Shown: positions 24,473 through 37,042, counted from the stretch's first letter. The stretch: DNA of 64,000 nucleotides from Cadophora sp. MPI-SDFR-AT-0126 (GCA_020747065.1 JAGMVK010000015.1:310001-374000); one strand, 5' to 3'. The notes: generated by a model from the letters alone, not told the origin. Program-made: numbers and translations.

Positions 24473-27400
24473 GGTGAAAATGTAACGAACGTGAGAATGA
24501 AACGAATATGTGGCGTTTGCCGTGAAGCAGATCCAAAATCTAGCAGCGCGTCCATTGTATTTTGTACCGTACACCAGCCAAGAGAAACAAATTATCAGAG
24601 CTATTCCTACGGAGACATGTCTTCTCACTGCTCTTGACTGAAATCTCCTTTGGCAATCCCATAAAGTGTGTTTGTAACAATTAGATTAGCACAGTCCTAC
24701 CAGAGACTTGGCGGTCGTGATTACAGTAAGAGTATTTCCGCCTATGCCCCCCTCTCAAAACAAAGTTTAAGATTTTCCAAGCACGACGCCACATCCTATC
24801 CCTTTCTTTACCTCCGTGAATTTTCCGTGTGTGCAGATGGGAAACCACGTCGAGTCTGGGCATTGAAATACCGGTATTCTGAATCTGTTTCTGACAACGG
24901 GCACTGGTGGAAATCCACGCTTCTCGTCACCACACCTGACTTGCTGTGCGTTTGCTGTGCATCGATTTTCCTCGTCCCTTCTCGGCACTCACATATTTCT
25001 CCACTTATGGCAATATGTCTCTACCTACTGAAGTCAGACAGAAGTATCACCTCACAGCCGGCCTTGAACCGGTAGTCGCCCCTCCAATCACGAACCGAGG
25101 CGGACAATCTCTATCTCCATCTCCTCCGAAATGACACGAGAGTTTCCGCCCGGCTTGTCAAAGATTTGAAAAGTACGAAGAACGAGAAAATTACCAGTAT
25201 TGGTACTCCTTCGGGAAGATCGGGCCAGTCTTTGATATTCGATGTCAGGGGTACTGAACCAGGGCCATTAACGACCCAAAATCAGGTGCAAGTTTCGTTG
25301 ATGGGAACAGTGATGCTTCTTCGCCAGTGTCGGTAAGGAGTCTAGGATACAATGAAGAGAAGGGAAAATCCGATCTTCTGGCCCAGGATTGAGTACTTCG
25401 TAACCCAAAAGGGCAGGCGGCTTCATTCTCATTCTATTTCTCAAACTCAAACTCAAGCTTCGAAAGTCAGCTTGGTCACATCTGATAAATTAGGCTAGTC
25501 TATCCTTGCCCAAAACCTTGATCTTGTTTGCTTATATTGCCTTCCCGAACGTGTGACCCGGTAGTTATGTTCCCTCCACTTGTGTTGTTTGACAGTCCTT
25601 AGTGTATGAGTCCCGATATTACAGTAAAATCCGCAATCTTATCTTATCTTATCTCATCCGGTCTCTCAGGGTAGGAAACATCCGATTATTGTATGTTGTC
25701 TTGTAGAAAGTACTTAACACTTGCTGTAAGGGAGCTTGGTACTTATTCTTTTCTCTAAGGCGGGTTGGCGGTTCTTTATCTCGCTTACCTGTGGATAGAT
25801 TTGGTGTGTTTCAAGTGCAGATCATGAAGTGTCACGCGAGATTCCGAACGTTAACTACACCTACTGCTCAGAGACCGGCCGTCTATCTTCATCCCATCTC
25901 ATGTCAGCACCGGGGGCAGGCTAAAATTTGGAGGCAGAGGGTACTGGATATGGTCGATTGTGAAGCTAGGAGGACGAATCTTCGAAATGGCAGGCGGAAA
26001 TGCAGATTCTTGAATCTCACGGAGTGAAGGAAGAAGTCAGCCTGCACTTCGAAACGTAAAGAAGCTTCTTGCGCACATAGAGACTGTAAGCTTTGTTCAA
26101 AGTATCATCTCAGTGCTCGACATGTTAAAGAGGAAGCTACTGTAATTCGGTGCTCGGGCAACAAGATTTGTGGAGTGGAAGAGTATTTCCTTCGTCAGAT
26201 TTTTGCGTCCCGGTCATTGGGGTCGAGGATGAAAGATCTGGGATACTGTCTTCTCTTTGACTTGTATTGTACCAGCTGAATACGGCGCCGCTGATGCTTG
26301 AGATGAATGCTAATGAGGACGTTGAAAACGTGTCTGGACTTGAACGAAGTTCTGGTTCCGTCGGAATGATGAAGTTTGCAAGAGGTTGACTGACATCTTG
26401 AATTGGCATCATCATGTCCATCCACCCATAGCATCCGACCAAGTATCTATTGATTTGGAAATGGCGAAAGAGAGTAGGGTGAGTAGGTGAGTAGAGAGCG
26501 CTTCCAAGGGTTGAGTGATATCAATGTGTAGTTTGATGTCTTGAGGTACAAGTCAGCTGAATCTGCGTTTACTTGTTTGAGGCACAACTTAGCTTATTAA
26601 TCTCTATCTGCCTTACCGACGACTGCTTTACCCATATTTTTTCCAGGACTTCGATCGAAAATTCTGTGGCAGAACGGAGTAGACTAGAGTCGTCGAGAAT
26701 AGACTCGAGAACCTCTGTTGTTAGTCATCAGTGACATCGAATTCCTTCCGTCCAAAGGTCCAAGCGGTTCTTCCAAAACCAACTAACCTAACGCTGTGAC
26801 ACAGCGGGATAGAGCAGATTTGAGGAGCCGTGGTGAGATCATCTCATAGTTCAAACAGCCATCTGAAGACTTGAGGAAGAATATCTGATGTGATGTGATC
26901 TGATCTGGTCTTCTCTGATCTCAGGAGTCAGGGAGTCAGGGGGCAGAGTGGTGTGGCTGGCGGATACGGGGTCGTCCGGCTCACGGCTAAACATCTCGTA
27001 AGGTAATATCGCATTGAAGGCATGGATAATGATGGATGGAAAGGGACCATCTGACCGTTGATGGCTTGCTCGCTCCTCCCACCTTCACATCCCCAGCAGA
27101 AGATCTGAAAGTGAAGCTTTTTTGTCTGAGGCTGGGCACTCCTCGGCACTCCTGGGCATGCAACGTTTGGGACTTGACTAGTCAGGCACAAGAAGCTCGT
27201 CGCGAGATGTAGACGGGCCAATCCCATGCTTCGCACAACAACGGAAGCGGTGCGATCCATTCCCTTGGTCTTCCTTCATTCAAGGCTTCAACTTTGCTCA
27301 ACTCACGTCAGTCACTTCACATTCCTTCCCTTCCCTGCCCACTTGCCCTCCTTTCCCTCCCTCCCTCGGCTTCCTTTCCTCCCCTTTCCCTCGTACTCGT

Positions 27401-28921
27401 CTCATCCGAGAAACAACGGTCGCCGAGCACCCATGTATGTATGTTGTCATCAGCATCGATCATTCATGCGTTCCCCATAAAAGCAATAAATCTCTCATCA
27501 CTCTAAATTTCAACCCTGCGTCTATCCCGTATTTGGTATGAAAATCAACCGCGCCAAACCTTATGTGAGAGTAGTGCAACTTTTGTTCGTAGCTCGGGAT
27601 CCAGCGCGCAATACACGCTGCCCTACACAGCGCCGCTGCAAGGGGCGATTTTCAGGGGCTTGAGCCGTTGAGCAGCAAGGAAATTAAACACACGTGACAC
27701 CGAATGCACACTGAAGAAATGGGGAATTTTGTGGGATTTTAGCTTTTGTGTGGTGTTGGTGTTGGCGCAGGCACAGGGGCACACACACACAAGAGAGGGG
27801 AGAGGAGAGAGGATAGGGTGGCTGCATGGGGCCGCTCGCAGCGATCGATGGGATGGAAATAACACGCGCGCAAACTTTACCAAATATACGAAGTAGATAA
27901 GCATTGGATACGCACATTTGACTGGGCTGTGCAAATCCCATCCATCTTGATCTGACTGCATGCATGGCATGCATACCACCCATCTCGCATCGAAACACAC
28001 ATCTTATTCCTTCCTCAATCCCTTCCTTCTCACATAATAATCACGCCTACACCAGCACCAACAGCACGAGCACCCTCAACTCACACCTCGGTCAGTCAGC
28101 CATGAGAGACAATTGACGTCGCGTTGGAATTTGGATCAATCCCGCTCGCCGTCTGCCCACCCATCTATCTTTACCTCTCCGCCCGAATGTCACTGTCTGT
28201 CTCAGGTCGCGCTCAGGTTTGATGAAAAGGACATGTCGGTGTGGTGGCTGGGAGCAACGAACGAATGAACCACACCTGCTTGCATTATTACTGTGCTGCG
28301 CCCTTCTGCCTGGAATTTAACGAAGAGGACAGAATTGATATATATCTTTTTTGACGACAAGGACAGAGTGTTTGTTGGTCACCTGAATTGCGTCAACCGT
28401 GGATTTTCGGGCTTTGCTTTGCCTCGCTCACGGACCGGTTCATCATTAATCACGCTTCCTTGACATCAGCCAGCCAGCCCAGGACGATCTTCGATCCCGC
28501 GCGACGACTTTCGGGATATTTACTTCTGCAATTTTGGACCCTGATTCTTGGGAATTCTTTTCATCAGATCTGTTGAATCTTTGACGAGCTGGGCATTTCG
28601 GGAAAGATCCTTCAACGGTGTGGATCGCGGGGTATTTTTGGGTCGTCCGAAATATTGAAACATCTGGGGCGCGTTTTGGATACGACAATTTCGTCATTTC
28701 TGGACAGTGTATTGTCCTTGGATTCTGCTTCTGGTCTTTAGGAAGCACAAATCTCTCGCTCATTTTGCCAGTGGATGTGTGGATAGTCGAATTCTGGATC
28801 AAATCCGTCCTTGGCCTGTTGGCACCAAAGTCCAAATTCCTGGGCATTTCCACGATTCTCACGTGGTGGGATCAAGGGATTTGAAAATATACATTCGCCG
28901 TCTTCACATCAATTTCCCAAT
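24473..28921. other. 4.4 kb divergent intergenic region, no gene seen
   Basis: This is the longest gene-free stretch in the window. It lies between the arabinanase start (-) and the desaturase-like gene start (+). It includes a (TCTTA) microrepeat at 25636-25655, GATCTGATCTG-like repeats near 26890 and a strong pyrimidine tract at 27321-27392. It also contains a long 28385-28921 segment open in several plus frames just before the next start. None of the short frames has a recognisable domain. A long 5' UTR or a non-coding transcript is possible. Confidence 0.5.
27321..27392 (+). promoter_or_regulatory. Pyrimidine-rich (CT) tract
   Basis: About 70 bases that are almost all C and T on the plus strand (CCTTCCCTTCCC, CTTTCCTCCCCTTTCCC). 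CT tracts of this kind are common just upstream of transcription starts in filamentous fungi. If it serves the desaturase-like gene it would imply a 1.5 kb leader or an upstream intron. That link is inference. Confidence 0.35.
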
Positions 28922-30169
28922 ATGGGATCACTACATACATTACCGTGGGGGAATCTAGCTGAAGAAGCAACAAGGATGCCTGGGAGAATATTTAACTTCG
29001 CTTGGGAGGGTATCACAGGTTCGCCATGGTGGGTGGTGGTGATATCCAGTCTCTGGCTCTACTTTGCTGGATCATTCTTCTTCGACGTCGCACATTTCGC
29101 ACTTCACAAGTTCTCAAAATCGCGGTTTTGGATTCTCCGTCAGATAGGATACCTTCATGAAGTACACCATCTGTACTTCAACCGTCGACTCAAATTCAAC
29201 AACAGATATCTCATTCAGAATATGGTCATCGAATTACCACTGGAACTATCCTGCCAGCTCTGCGGAACGTGGCTAGGCTACCGAATCGCTCAACCATTAA
29301 ACCTCACCGGTCCGGGTCTCCTATCAGAAAGACTCTTCCACCTCGTAACCATCTTCCAAGTCGGCCGAGTCCTCGTCGTAGCCTTCCTCGAAGGCCGCGA
29401 TTCAAACCACAAATCCTACCCAACGGTTGTCCCCAAAGACCCCAACTCCTTTGTCGTTGGGCCGCAATACCACGCCATGCATCACGTCGACCCTTCTTCC
29501 TACATCGGTTCCTGCTTCCGCGTTTTCGACTGGATAATCGGCACCTCGTGCTCCATCCGCTCGCGACGCATAGCCATGACCGGCTCCTCCGGCGCATTTG
29601 GCACCGCCCTCAAAGCAGAGCTCCAAACCGACTCACCAACCATCATCCAAGACCTCAAATTCGGCAAGGAGTGGTCCTACAAGGACTACAGCGCCGCAAT
29701 CCCCATCCTGCAAAACACCGACATCCTCATCCTCTCCCACGGCTCCAAATCCAACCCCATGGAAGCAAACTGCACATCAGCAGTCGCACTCATCGAGCTC
29801 TTCAAGACGCACTACCGCGCGCGACCAGGGCACTCCCTCCTCCTCCCAGAGGTATGGTACGTCGGCAGCGAAGCCGAAGTGCACCCTTCGCCTCCGGGGA
29901 ACCAGATCATGAAAGAGTACACGCGTTCGAAGCGCGCGTTTGCGAGGTACGCAAGGAAGTACTATGACGATGATATGATCCTGTATAGACATATCGTGCC
30001 GGCGGCGTTTAAGAGCCAGATGGGTTGGGCGGTGGTGGGACCGGGGTGGGCGGCTGCTGTTGCTCTGTGGTGGATTCGGCGCGGGGCGAGATATGTGCCG
30101 GTTACGTATACGGGGTTTGCATTTTTGGGTTTTTGGAAGTTTTTGTATTTGGTGGAGAAGGCTTCTTAA
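28922..30169 (+). CDS. Fatty-acid hydroxylase/sterol desaturase domain fused to a Rossmann-like domain
   Basis: Predicted membrane protein of 415 residues, one exon. The N-terminal half carries the full histidine set of the fatty acid hydroxylase superfamily (non-haem di-iron): HFALH (58-62), HEVHH (79-83), HAMHH (184-188), plus Asn-His at 162-163. One clear hydrophobic span lies at about 37-54. The C-terminal half starts with a glycine-rich nucleotide-binding-like loop (MTGSSGAFG). It continues as an SDR-like segment (ILILSHGSK, then LLLPEVWYVGSEAEV), and two hydrophobic stretches close the protein. This matches the arrangement annotated in fungi as bifunctional sterol desaturase/short-chain dehydrogenase. 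I chose the ATG at 28922 because it opens directly before the hydrophobic domain. The frame is open further upstream to about 28811. Substrate is unknown; both domains suggest lipid or sterol oxidation. Confidence 0.9.
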   Translation: MGSLHTLPWGNLAEEATRMPGRIFNFAWEGITGSPWWVVVISSLWLYFAGSFFFDVAHFALHKFSKSRFWILRQIGYLHEVHHLYFNRRLKFNNRYLIQNMVIELPLELSCQLCGTWLGYRIAQPLNLTGPGLLSERLFHLVTIFQVGRVLVVAFLEGRDSNHKSYPTVVPKDPNSFVVGPQYHAMHHVDPSSYIGSCFRVFDWIIGTSCSIRSRRIAMTGSSGAFGTALKAELQTDSPTIIQDLKFGKEWSYKDYSAAIPILQNTDILILSHGSKSNPMEANCTSAVALIELFKTHYRARPGHSLLLPEVWYVGSEAEVHPSPPGNQIMKEYTRSKRAFARYARKYYDDDMILYRHIVPAAFKSQMGWAVVGPGWAAAVALWWIRRGARYVPVTYTGFAFLGFWKFLYLVEKAS

Positions 30170-31843
30170 GCCATACATGGATCCCAGTGAATTCCGACCT
30201 TGAATTTCCTGGCATCTGGGGCCGGGAAATAGGTGTAGTACTGGCTGGTGTGTATTCTTCTTCTGATTATGAATAGATGGACGGATGGATTGTAGATAAG
30301 GGTACTTTTGGGAGACCGGTTGGATTGGATTGGATCATATTGATACCGAGATTCCTGTTTTATTCTTGAATCTCCGACGGTAGTGGAGACGAGGAGGGGG
30401 AGTGTTAACGCATTTCTTAAGAGCAGACACCTCGAGAGATTCCTCAGATGGGTACGTTTTCGTATGTGCTCAGATGAGTTCTTGCAGGCTCGGAAAATTA
30501 AGAGCAAAGAGTAATGCTAGATCTTAATGATTGGATACTTTTGTGTTGTTTCTATTTCGAGCCTCTAGAAAAGGAAAAAGGTTCGTGATTAATGCTTTGC
30601 TTTTTGATCTTTGCTTTGTTTGGTCTGAGTTGCAGTTGGAGTCTGGACATGGGCAGAGGAGCTGGATGGGAGGGTAACTAATTAGGTCAGATGGGTGGAG
30701 TTTACTTTCGATCTTGGCTCTTAGTATTTGAGAAGTCTTCTCTGAAGGTTTTCTGATTCATCGTTATCAAACCATGTTTCTGTCAATACTTCCCTCCCCT
30801 TTTTTTCCCTCAACACCACCAAGTGCTGATAGGAGGAATTTTTGCTAAACATATCTTTTCACTCCCCACTCTTTTCACTCTATTCACTTCACTCCACACC
30901 CCTCCACACCTTCTGTCCCCCATAATACACTACTTTTCTAAAACCCAGGAAGCCTCCCTTTTCCTCTCCTCCAGAGCACAACACCTGCACAACTAGACGT
31001 CTCACCTGGGCTACCCACCATCCACCAGTCAATCTCCAACTCGTCATGGGCGAGCCAGCCTCGAGGGTAATGGAAGTGGTAGGTCTGCGGAGGAGACCAG
31101 ATGGGGGGTATTGGTACGGTGGGTGAGTCTACAGTGTAATGTTGAGGGTTTAATTTTTGTTGGAAAGGATATATGGAAGTCGGGATTGTTGACAACGTGG
31201 AGGAGCGCGATGACGAAAGCCATATTGACAGTATAATTTCGAGACTTGGATATCCGCTGTATCTTTCAACTCACTTTGAGATTCCCGTCAAGTCAATTGG
31301 AATTTCTACTCATCCTCTATTTAGACTGTATATCAGCTTTTGCAAAATAGTTGATGACTGTTGATATTCCGACCATTAGGTCTTCGAGCTCGTCGAGTGA
31401 CGAAAATGGCAATGGTAACCCTGCCTGGATTAGGGATAGAAAGAGGGACCGAGGGAACTGGGTTTATATACTTTGGGATGGGAAGGTTTGGTGAGAGGGG
31501 CGAGGCTGTGCTTAAGTCGAGAAGGGTAGGGGCGGGGAGTTAATGCACAGCGATCCTTTCAATAACATTGATCTGTGGTCTGATATCTAGTATTAATATG
31601 GTGACATACAGTTGGTATTTCGGAAGATATGGCAAGGCATTCTAGTCGGTAATGGTGGGTGCCCTCGATCACCCGATTCCCGCTCATATTCATGAGATAC
31701 AGCTCGCTTAGCCAACATGCTGTAAATACGATGCCTGGATGCTTACCTGCCGACTCGTGACTGGTGGAGTGTTGACCGACACGAATCAGATTCAAAAGTG
31801 CTTTATCATCTTTTCGAATCCTTTCAGTTTCATTGCCGACACT

Positions 31844-31863
31844 GTATATATATGTATATATAT
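31844..31863. repeat. Imperfect (TA)n microsatellite
   Basis: TATATATATG occurs twice in a row (GTATATATATGTATATATATG). It is a short alternating purine-pyrimidine stretch in intergenic DNA. Confidence 0.8.
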
Positions 31864-32841
31864 GAAATTCATGGAGATATCGAGACAGCATTGGAAAAAG
31901 AATCGGCCAAGCTAGACGCAGGAAGGGTGTGCTCCGGTCTTCGACGATGGTTCATATCGCGGCGTATGGAGTATGATTTGAATGTCTAGATGAATCTTAC
32001 TTGTAGTAACATCAATTGTGGGTTTTGGCAAATTCGAGCACCCCAACTCAATCATGAGTGTCATCGAGGTAGCACCGTAGCAGCGAAACCGGAATTGACG
32101 ACAACAAAAATACAAGACACCGAGAAGCATCGCTAGCGCTCCCAAATTTTGCTTAAAGGCCTTGAAATTTCTTCAAAGACTCTTGCTACCTCTGATTGAA
32201 TGATGTGATCTTATTAAGAAGCCGGCTCAGCAGAGCTGACATGCTACCCCGCACCAGAAAGGCTTTCGTCAAAGTTTCAATTTGTGCGGTACGGTCCTTG
32301 CTGTATGAGTCCGCCATGGAGCTTCTTCATACTTACAAGGAGTAGAGTCGGGATTTTGATGAAGTTTTCTGAGCGCGTTTGATAATATTCACTGGGACCA
32401 GCGATCGGATCAGGTGGTCACTTCGGTCCCAATTTACGTCTCACTCTCACACTTACCTTTAGATATAGATTCTGAGAAAGCTACTTCTTTTAGATAGACC
32501 ACAAAGACTGAGAAACGCAAATTCTGCGGATTTTGGACTGTATCTACTCTTTGGGGACGTCGAGTCCAAGAGGCTGAAACCAACGTCTATGAACCCGTAC
32601 CCTTCGGGAGCTTTTGGCCTATGCTCTTGACTTTCGTGCATCTAAACGCTACAATCATGGATTGTTCAACGTGCACTTTGTCCATTTTGGGTTGTACGCC
32701 TGAGATGAGATGGGAAAATGTACATGAGTATTTTGTTAAGGATAGACTTGGATAATCAGATTGACAGCGCCAAAACAGTGACAACAACAAGTGTCCATTT
32801 GACAAGGAAAGTTCGAAGTCTCGAACCTCGTTAAGACTTGG

Positions 32842-32855
32842 AAAAAAAAAAAAAA
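32842..32855. repeat. Poly(A) run of 14
   Basis: A homopolymer of fourteen A on the plus strand (poly(T) on the minus strand). Poly(dA:dT) tracts exclude nucleosomes. No adjacent gene gives it a clear role. Confidence 0.85.
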
Positions 32856-33274
32856 TTGAAAAGAAGGAGATGCAGAAGCAACAGAAAAACATTCAAGCAT
32901 CTTGTATCTTGGCAATATTCCACGAGTGCGCCTGGCTTATTTACTTCGCTTCCAAAAGGCAGGCACTGAAGCACCGTTCCATTCTTCTTTCAATTGTGGA
33001 GGCGACTTCTTAGTGCATCTCGTACTTTATATACCAAGCCAGTGACGTTGGATCTTGGAGTTGTATACGTATCTCATTATCACTCGTATGTTTTCAGACA
33101 AGTGATCATAACTGACCAACTCACTTACCATTCCTCTTTACTTACTTCACCCAATGTTGCACTGGCCCCCGTCACTTCGCTGCATATTCACACGACAGCA
33201 CAGATTCGTACCTTTACATGAAATACCCTTGCAACTTCACTCTTGAAGCACAACATACTCAGATCTTATCCAGC

Positions 33275-33282
33275 TATAAAAG
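33275..33282 (+). promoter_or_regulatory. TATA-box-like element TATAAAAG
   Basis: A consensus TATA element about 43-50 bases before the ATG of the 154-codon frame that begins at 33325. The spacing would give a very short leader. It is the main reason that frame is listed at all. Confidence 0.35.
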
Positions 33283-33324
33283 CAGTCTTCCCTGTATCTA
33301 GATCACGTATCAACGAATGCCTGT

Positions 33325-33789
33325 ATGAACTTCAGTATCCATCTCGAGCGGTGGCCAGACGGCAGGCAAGTCATCCAAATCCATCCAACGACTGACAGTA
33401 GAACAAAAGACAATCACTCATCGACGGCTTCGATCGATATTTGTAAAGAGACCGCGAGATCGATTTCGGAATCGGAAGCTGACGTAACGGAAAGTGGGAG
33501 AGAGTCAATGCCGGTTCTGAGAGAGTCGACAGCGCGCAACCATATGACAGCAGTAACGCATCCATCCTACCCTCTAGTCCAGATTTCCCGTGAGGCAAAG
33601 CATGAAAGATCTAAACTTACGTATCCAACCAAGCAGAGAAACATGCCAGACAAACAATTGAGAGTAGGACTGGTTCTCCAACTTAGGTCCGTATGCAATA
33701 TCATCGCTCCCGTCACATCGTCCGGAAGCTGCACACCCTTCGGAGTGGAATTCATGTTCTGGTCACCGCTTGATCGGGTACTAATGTAA
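33325..33789 (+). CDS. Possible small orphan protein, 154 residues
   Basis: An uninterrupted frame with an ATG at 33325, preceded by a TATA-like box. The product is hydrophilic, rich in Ser, Thr and Arg in its first two thirds (SISESEADVTESGRESMPV), then more hydrophobic near the end. It has no signal peptide, membrane span or motif that I recognise. No similarity to a known family comes to mind, and a frame this long can occur by chance in sequence of this GC content. Treat as unproven. Confidence 0.22.
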   Translation: MNFSIHLERWPDGRQVIQIHPTTDSRTKDNHSSTASIDICKETARSISESEADVTESGRESMPVLRESTARNHMTAVTHPSYPLVQISREAKHERSKLTYPTKQRNMPDKQLRVGLVLQLRSVCNIIAPVTSSGSCTPFGVEFMFWSPLDRVLM

Positions 33790-34744
33790 TGTCAAGTATT
33801 TCTCTTTACCTATATACCTCACCAACCCCCATCCCCCCATCCCCCTCCCTTCCCCCACCCACATCTACACCCAAAAGACACTCCCACTATTTCTAATAAC
33901 AAAACGAGGTTTGTAGCGGCAAACATTTACTCTCCAACCCATACCACCACCATAGACCGAAGCGCCAAAGCACCTTTCCACTTCCGTATCCATATCCTCG
34001 AATCTCCCTCCCTCACTCCATCCCCATTCATCTGAACTGTGACCGAGACCGAAAGTAACCACGGCCCAGCATAACATACAAGAACAGACCTTTCTCTCCC
34101 ACCTGGCCAAGTTAGCTGAAGGATGTCGTAGTAGCACAAGAAATTTGCTTTTCCATTTTGCCATTTGGCCATTTGTTAGACAAGATGAGATAGGTAGATA
34201 GATAGATTGTACACTTTCTTCAATTTCTTCAATTCCCTGTTTAGATTCCCTACCACCATCGGAGCGTTTTCGAACCTCGCCTCAACCCCCATTGGCCACG
34301 CCTGCATACGCTTGATCAAGCAAGCCAGTAGAGAGAATAGACAAGGAACTGTGTAACATGTACGCAAGTAAGCCATCAAATCAAGGGCTTCCATCATTCA
34401 AATCAAATAATGCGTGTCCGTCCTTGGACTTCAAAAGCATCAAGAAGCGCGACATGGAAAAAAGCTTTACATAGCAAAACACTTATATGGACACGAAGCA
34501 GAAGCAGAAGATAATCAGGTATGTATGCAGTAAAACCCCAGCGCAGTGCCATGGATGAATGGATAAGAAAATGAAGAGCCGAAGCTCTCAAACAGGAGAC
34601 ATCTTAGTACATGATTAGTTTTGGACCTTCCTTCCCACTGCACCCTATTCACATCCGTTCCAGTCCAGGAACCATCCCTTCCCTCTTCGTCGTGTCAACT
34701 TTCTCGTAGCACTCGACCATCCACCCCCCCAAATATCATCAGGA
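33790..34744. other. Intergenic region right of glycogen synthase 3' end
   Basis: It contains a C-rich plus-strand tract (33819-33868) and the glycogen synthase 3' UTR. Minus frames at 33865-34164 and 33927-34172 overlap each other in different frames and look spurious. Confidence 0.5.
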
Positions 34745-37042
34745 CTATGAGTTACCATTCGTAATGACCGGCTCGGCAGGACTCGTTGGACCTGTTGATC
34801 GCTTCGCTCTCAGGGTGAGAGGGAATGGGTACTCATCAGGATCTTCCTCCTCACTGGAACTTTGTTAGCAGAGCTTAAACACTAACAGTACTCGAACTTA
34901 CGGAAGCTTCCACGCAACATAGTCCTCCGTACTCAAACCTTCCCTTCCTTCTTGCAGACTTGCAAAATCACCAGGGGTCATCATTCCACTACGATCTCTT
35001 GGAGAACCAGGCACACTGAATGGTCGCGAAATCTTCTGCTCGATGCCGGGGATGAAGTCGTCCTCCTCTTCGCTGCTGAAAGATGCTGGATAGGCTCTTC
35101 GAAGGGCTAGTTGTCTCGCTTTCACGTACTCCATACCCATTCTCTTCCAGTCCAAAAGGTCGCTCAATCTTTCGGTACGATTCCTCTGGTTGATACGTTG
35201 ACGGCGGGACTTTCCGGCAAAGTCAAACATGTACGATGTGAGCTGATTGACCGAATCATCCACTCCCTTCATACGACGATCGACGATGTAAATTCCGTAA
35301 TCGGTCGAGTTCTCAATCAACTCCTCCATGTAACATCCGAAACCCGAAAGATTTGTTGTGATACTTGGAACACCCATCACAGTACATTCTGCCGGCGTGT
35401 ATCCCCATGGCTCGTAGTAGGAAGAGAAAACACCTAGATGTGTACCTCTGACGAACTCATCGTAATCCATTGGCAGGACTGGGTTGGCAGAGTTCAAGAA
35501 TTCGGGATGGAAGACAATCTTGACACGATCAGAGGGGTGGTTGAAAAGCTGGACTCGTCTGATCTGGTTGAGAATTGGATCCTCCGCATCGTTGGCCATG
35601 TTGTGGGTGACGATAGGTGGCAGACCATGTCTCTTCATGGCGAATAACCGTCTGCGAAGCAAGATACGATCCTGGCTGGTAATCAAATCCTTGTCATCTG
35701 GCATTGGCTCCCCATCATGCCACTTAAGAGCCCGCTCGAAAATCTTCTTTCCAACACCACGCTCAATAACATCGACCGTGTCACGCAACGACTTGATCAC
35801 TGCTTGTCCTTTCAAGGCCTCCACAGTCAGGGATTGTGTTTGCGCTGGCATAATGATGAATGCAACAACAGTCATTTTCGACCCAGATGACTTCAGTCTG
35901 TGGTTCAAACGAGCCAAGGACTCTATGAACATGTCGACACCCTTATTTCTATACTCGTAACGGCCGGCAGTGAAGAAATAAAGAGTATTCTCTGGATCGA
36001 AGTCGTTGTGTCCATAGAAATGCCCCCGAACGAAATCATGGATCTTCTCCTTGGCCTGCTGATGTAAATTCTGGAATTCGTGCATGGCGGAGAATTTGGT
36101 GACATTGAGACCGTTAGGAAGGACACCGTCGGGCTTGCGTTTTAGCAGATGTTCCGACTCGTATGCGGTGATGTGGGAAACGGTGGTGAAGACATCGCAA
36201 GCATGTGTAGCTGCACGCTCGATGCAGTAACGGTGGTAGATACCACGCTTTCCAGCCTCCGCATCAACATCAAAATATTGTAGATTGTTGTAGAAATCGA
36301 CTGAACCTGCGCAAAGGTATCGACCGAGAAGGGTTGCGTGGGTGGTGAAGATTGTGGTGACATCAATTCGACGCTTTTTGCAGAGGGGTAAAGCAACACC
36401 AGATAACCACTCGTGGAAATGCGCAATGACTGCCTTGGTCTTTTCGTGAGCAACGAACTGGGAATTGTTAGCTGGTGTCCCCGATCAAATTTGGTAGTTT
36501 TACCTCTCCCAAGAACCACGCGACAAGGTACCCAAAGACTACAGCCTCGTTGGTCTCGTCATCTCCTGGTGGGGAGGGGATTCCTGCAGTGTTCCAGAGA
36601 TCTGCCTTCCACTCGTCCAGAAATCGGTATGCAGTCTTTGTGTCGATCAAAATGACTCTAGGAGCTCCCTCAATCAACCATCGACCATAGACAATGCCAA
36701 TTCCTCGTGATTCCATAGCCTCAATCGTCGCGGCCAGTTGGGGATTCGTCGGAGTCAATGCTTCCACCTCGACAGCGGCCTATTCTTATTAGTATTTCTC
36801 CGCCAGGTCAATGCTTCTGAACTCACCGACTGCCTGTTAAGAGGCCCAATGAGGGTATATCTGTCGCCATATTCTGCGGTTGTGACAGGCGCCTTGGATT
36901 TAATGACAGAGTAGATACCACCCACTGTTCTGAATCAGTGGCAGTCTCCAAGAGCTTTCTGGTGTTACATACCTCGATTGGCGACCTCTGTGGCTATCTC
37001 AAAGAGATAGTGGTTCCGAATGTCTCTGTTTGTTTCCGCCAT
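34745..37042 (-). CDS. GSY1: Glycogen [starch] synthase, GT3 family
   Basis: Cytosolic enzyme that transfers glucose from UDP-glucose onto the non-reducing ends of glycogen. There are five exons: 37042-36973, 36924-36827, 36779-36504, 36457-34902 and 34853-34745. They give 702 residues, matching the roughly 700 usual for fungal and animal enzymes. Visible signatures are [13 protein letters not shown] near the N-terminus (UDP-glucose loop), HFHEWLSG, the catalytic E-x7-E in [16 protein letters not shown] and [10 protein letters not shown]. The C-terminal tail [19 protein letters not shown] carries the conserved proline-directed phosphorylation sites. The arginine-rich activation segment for glucose-6-phosphate ([18 protein letters not shown]) is present. 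All catalytic features are intact, so it should be active and under phosphorylation and glucose-6-phosphate control. The start ATG is followed directly by the family's [19 protein letters not shown]. Confidence 0.97.

Larger units (their letters stand above)
30170..33324. other. 3.1 kb intergenic region, no convincing gene
   Basis: It contains pyrimidine-rich stretches (30850-30925), an AT microsatellite at 31844-31863 and a 14-base A run at 32842-32855. Frames of 60-113 codons occur on both strands but none has recognisable domains or paired splice signals. The left end holds the 3' UTR of the desaturase-like gene. Confidence 0.5.

Noticed and set aside
29269..29967. Plus-strand 232-codon Arg/Pro-rich frame
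   Set aside because: Lies inside the desaturase-fusion exon in another frame; its composition is the usual GC-rich echo of the real frame.
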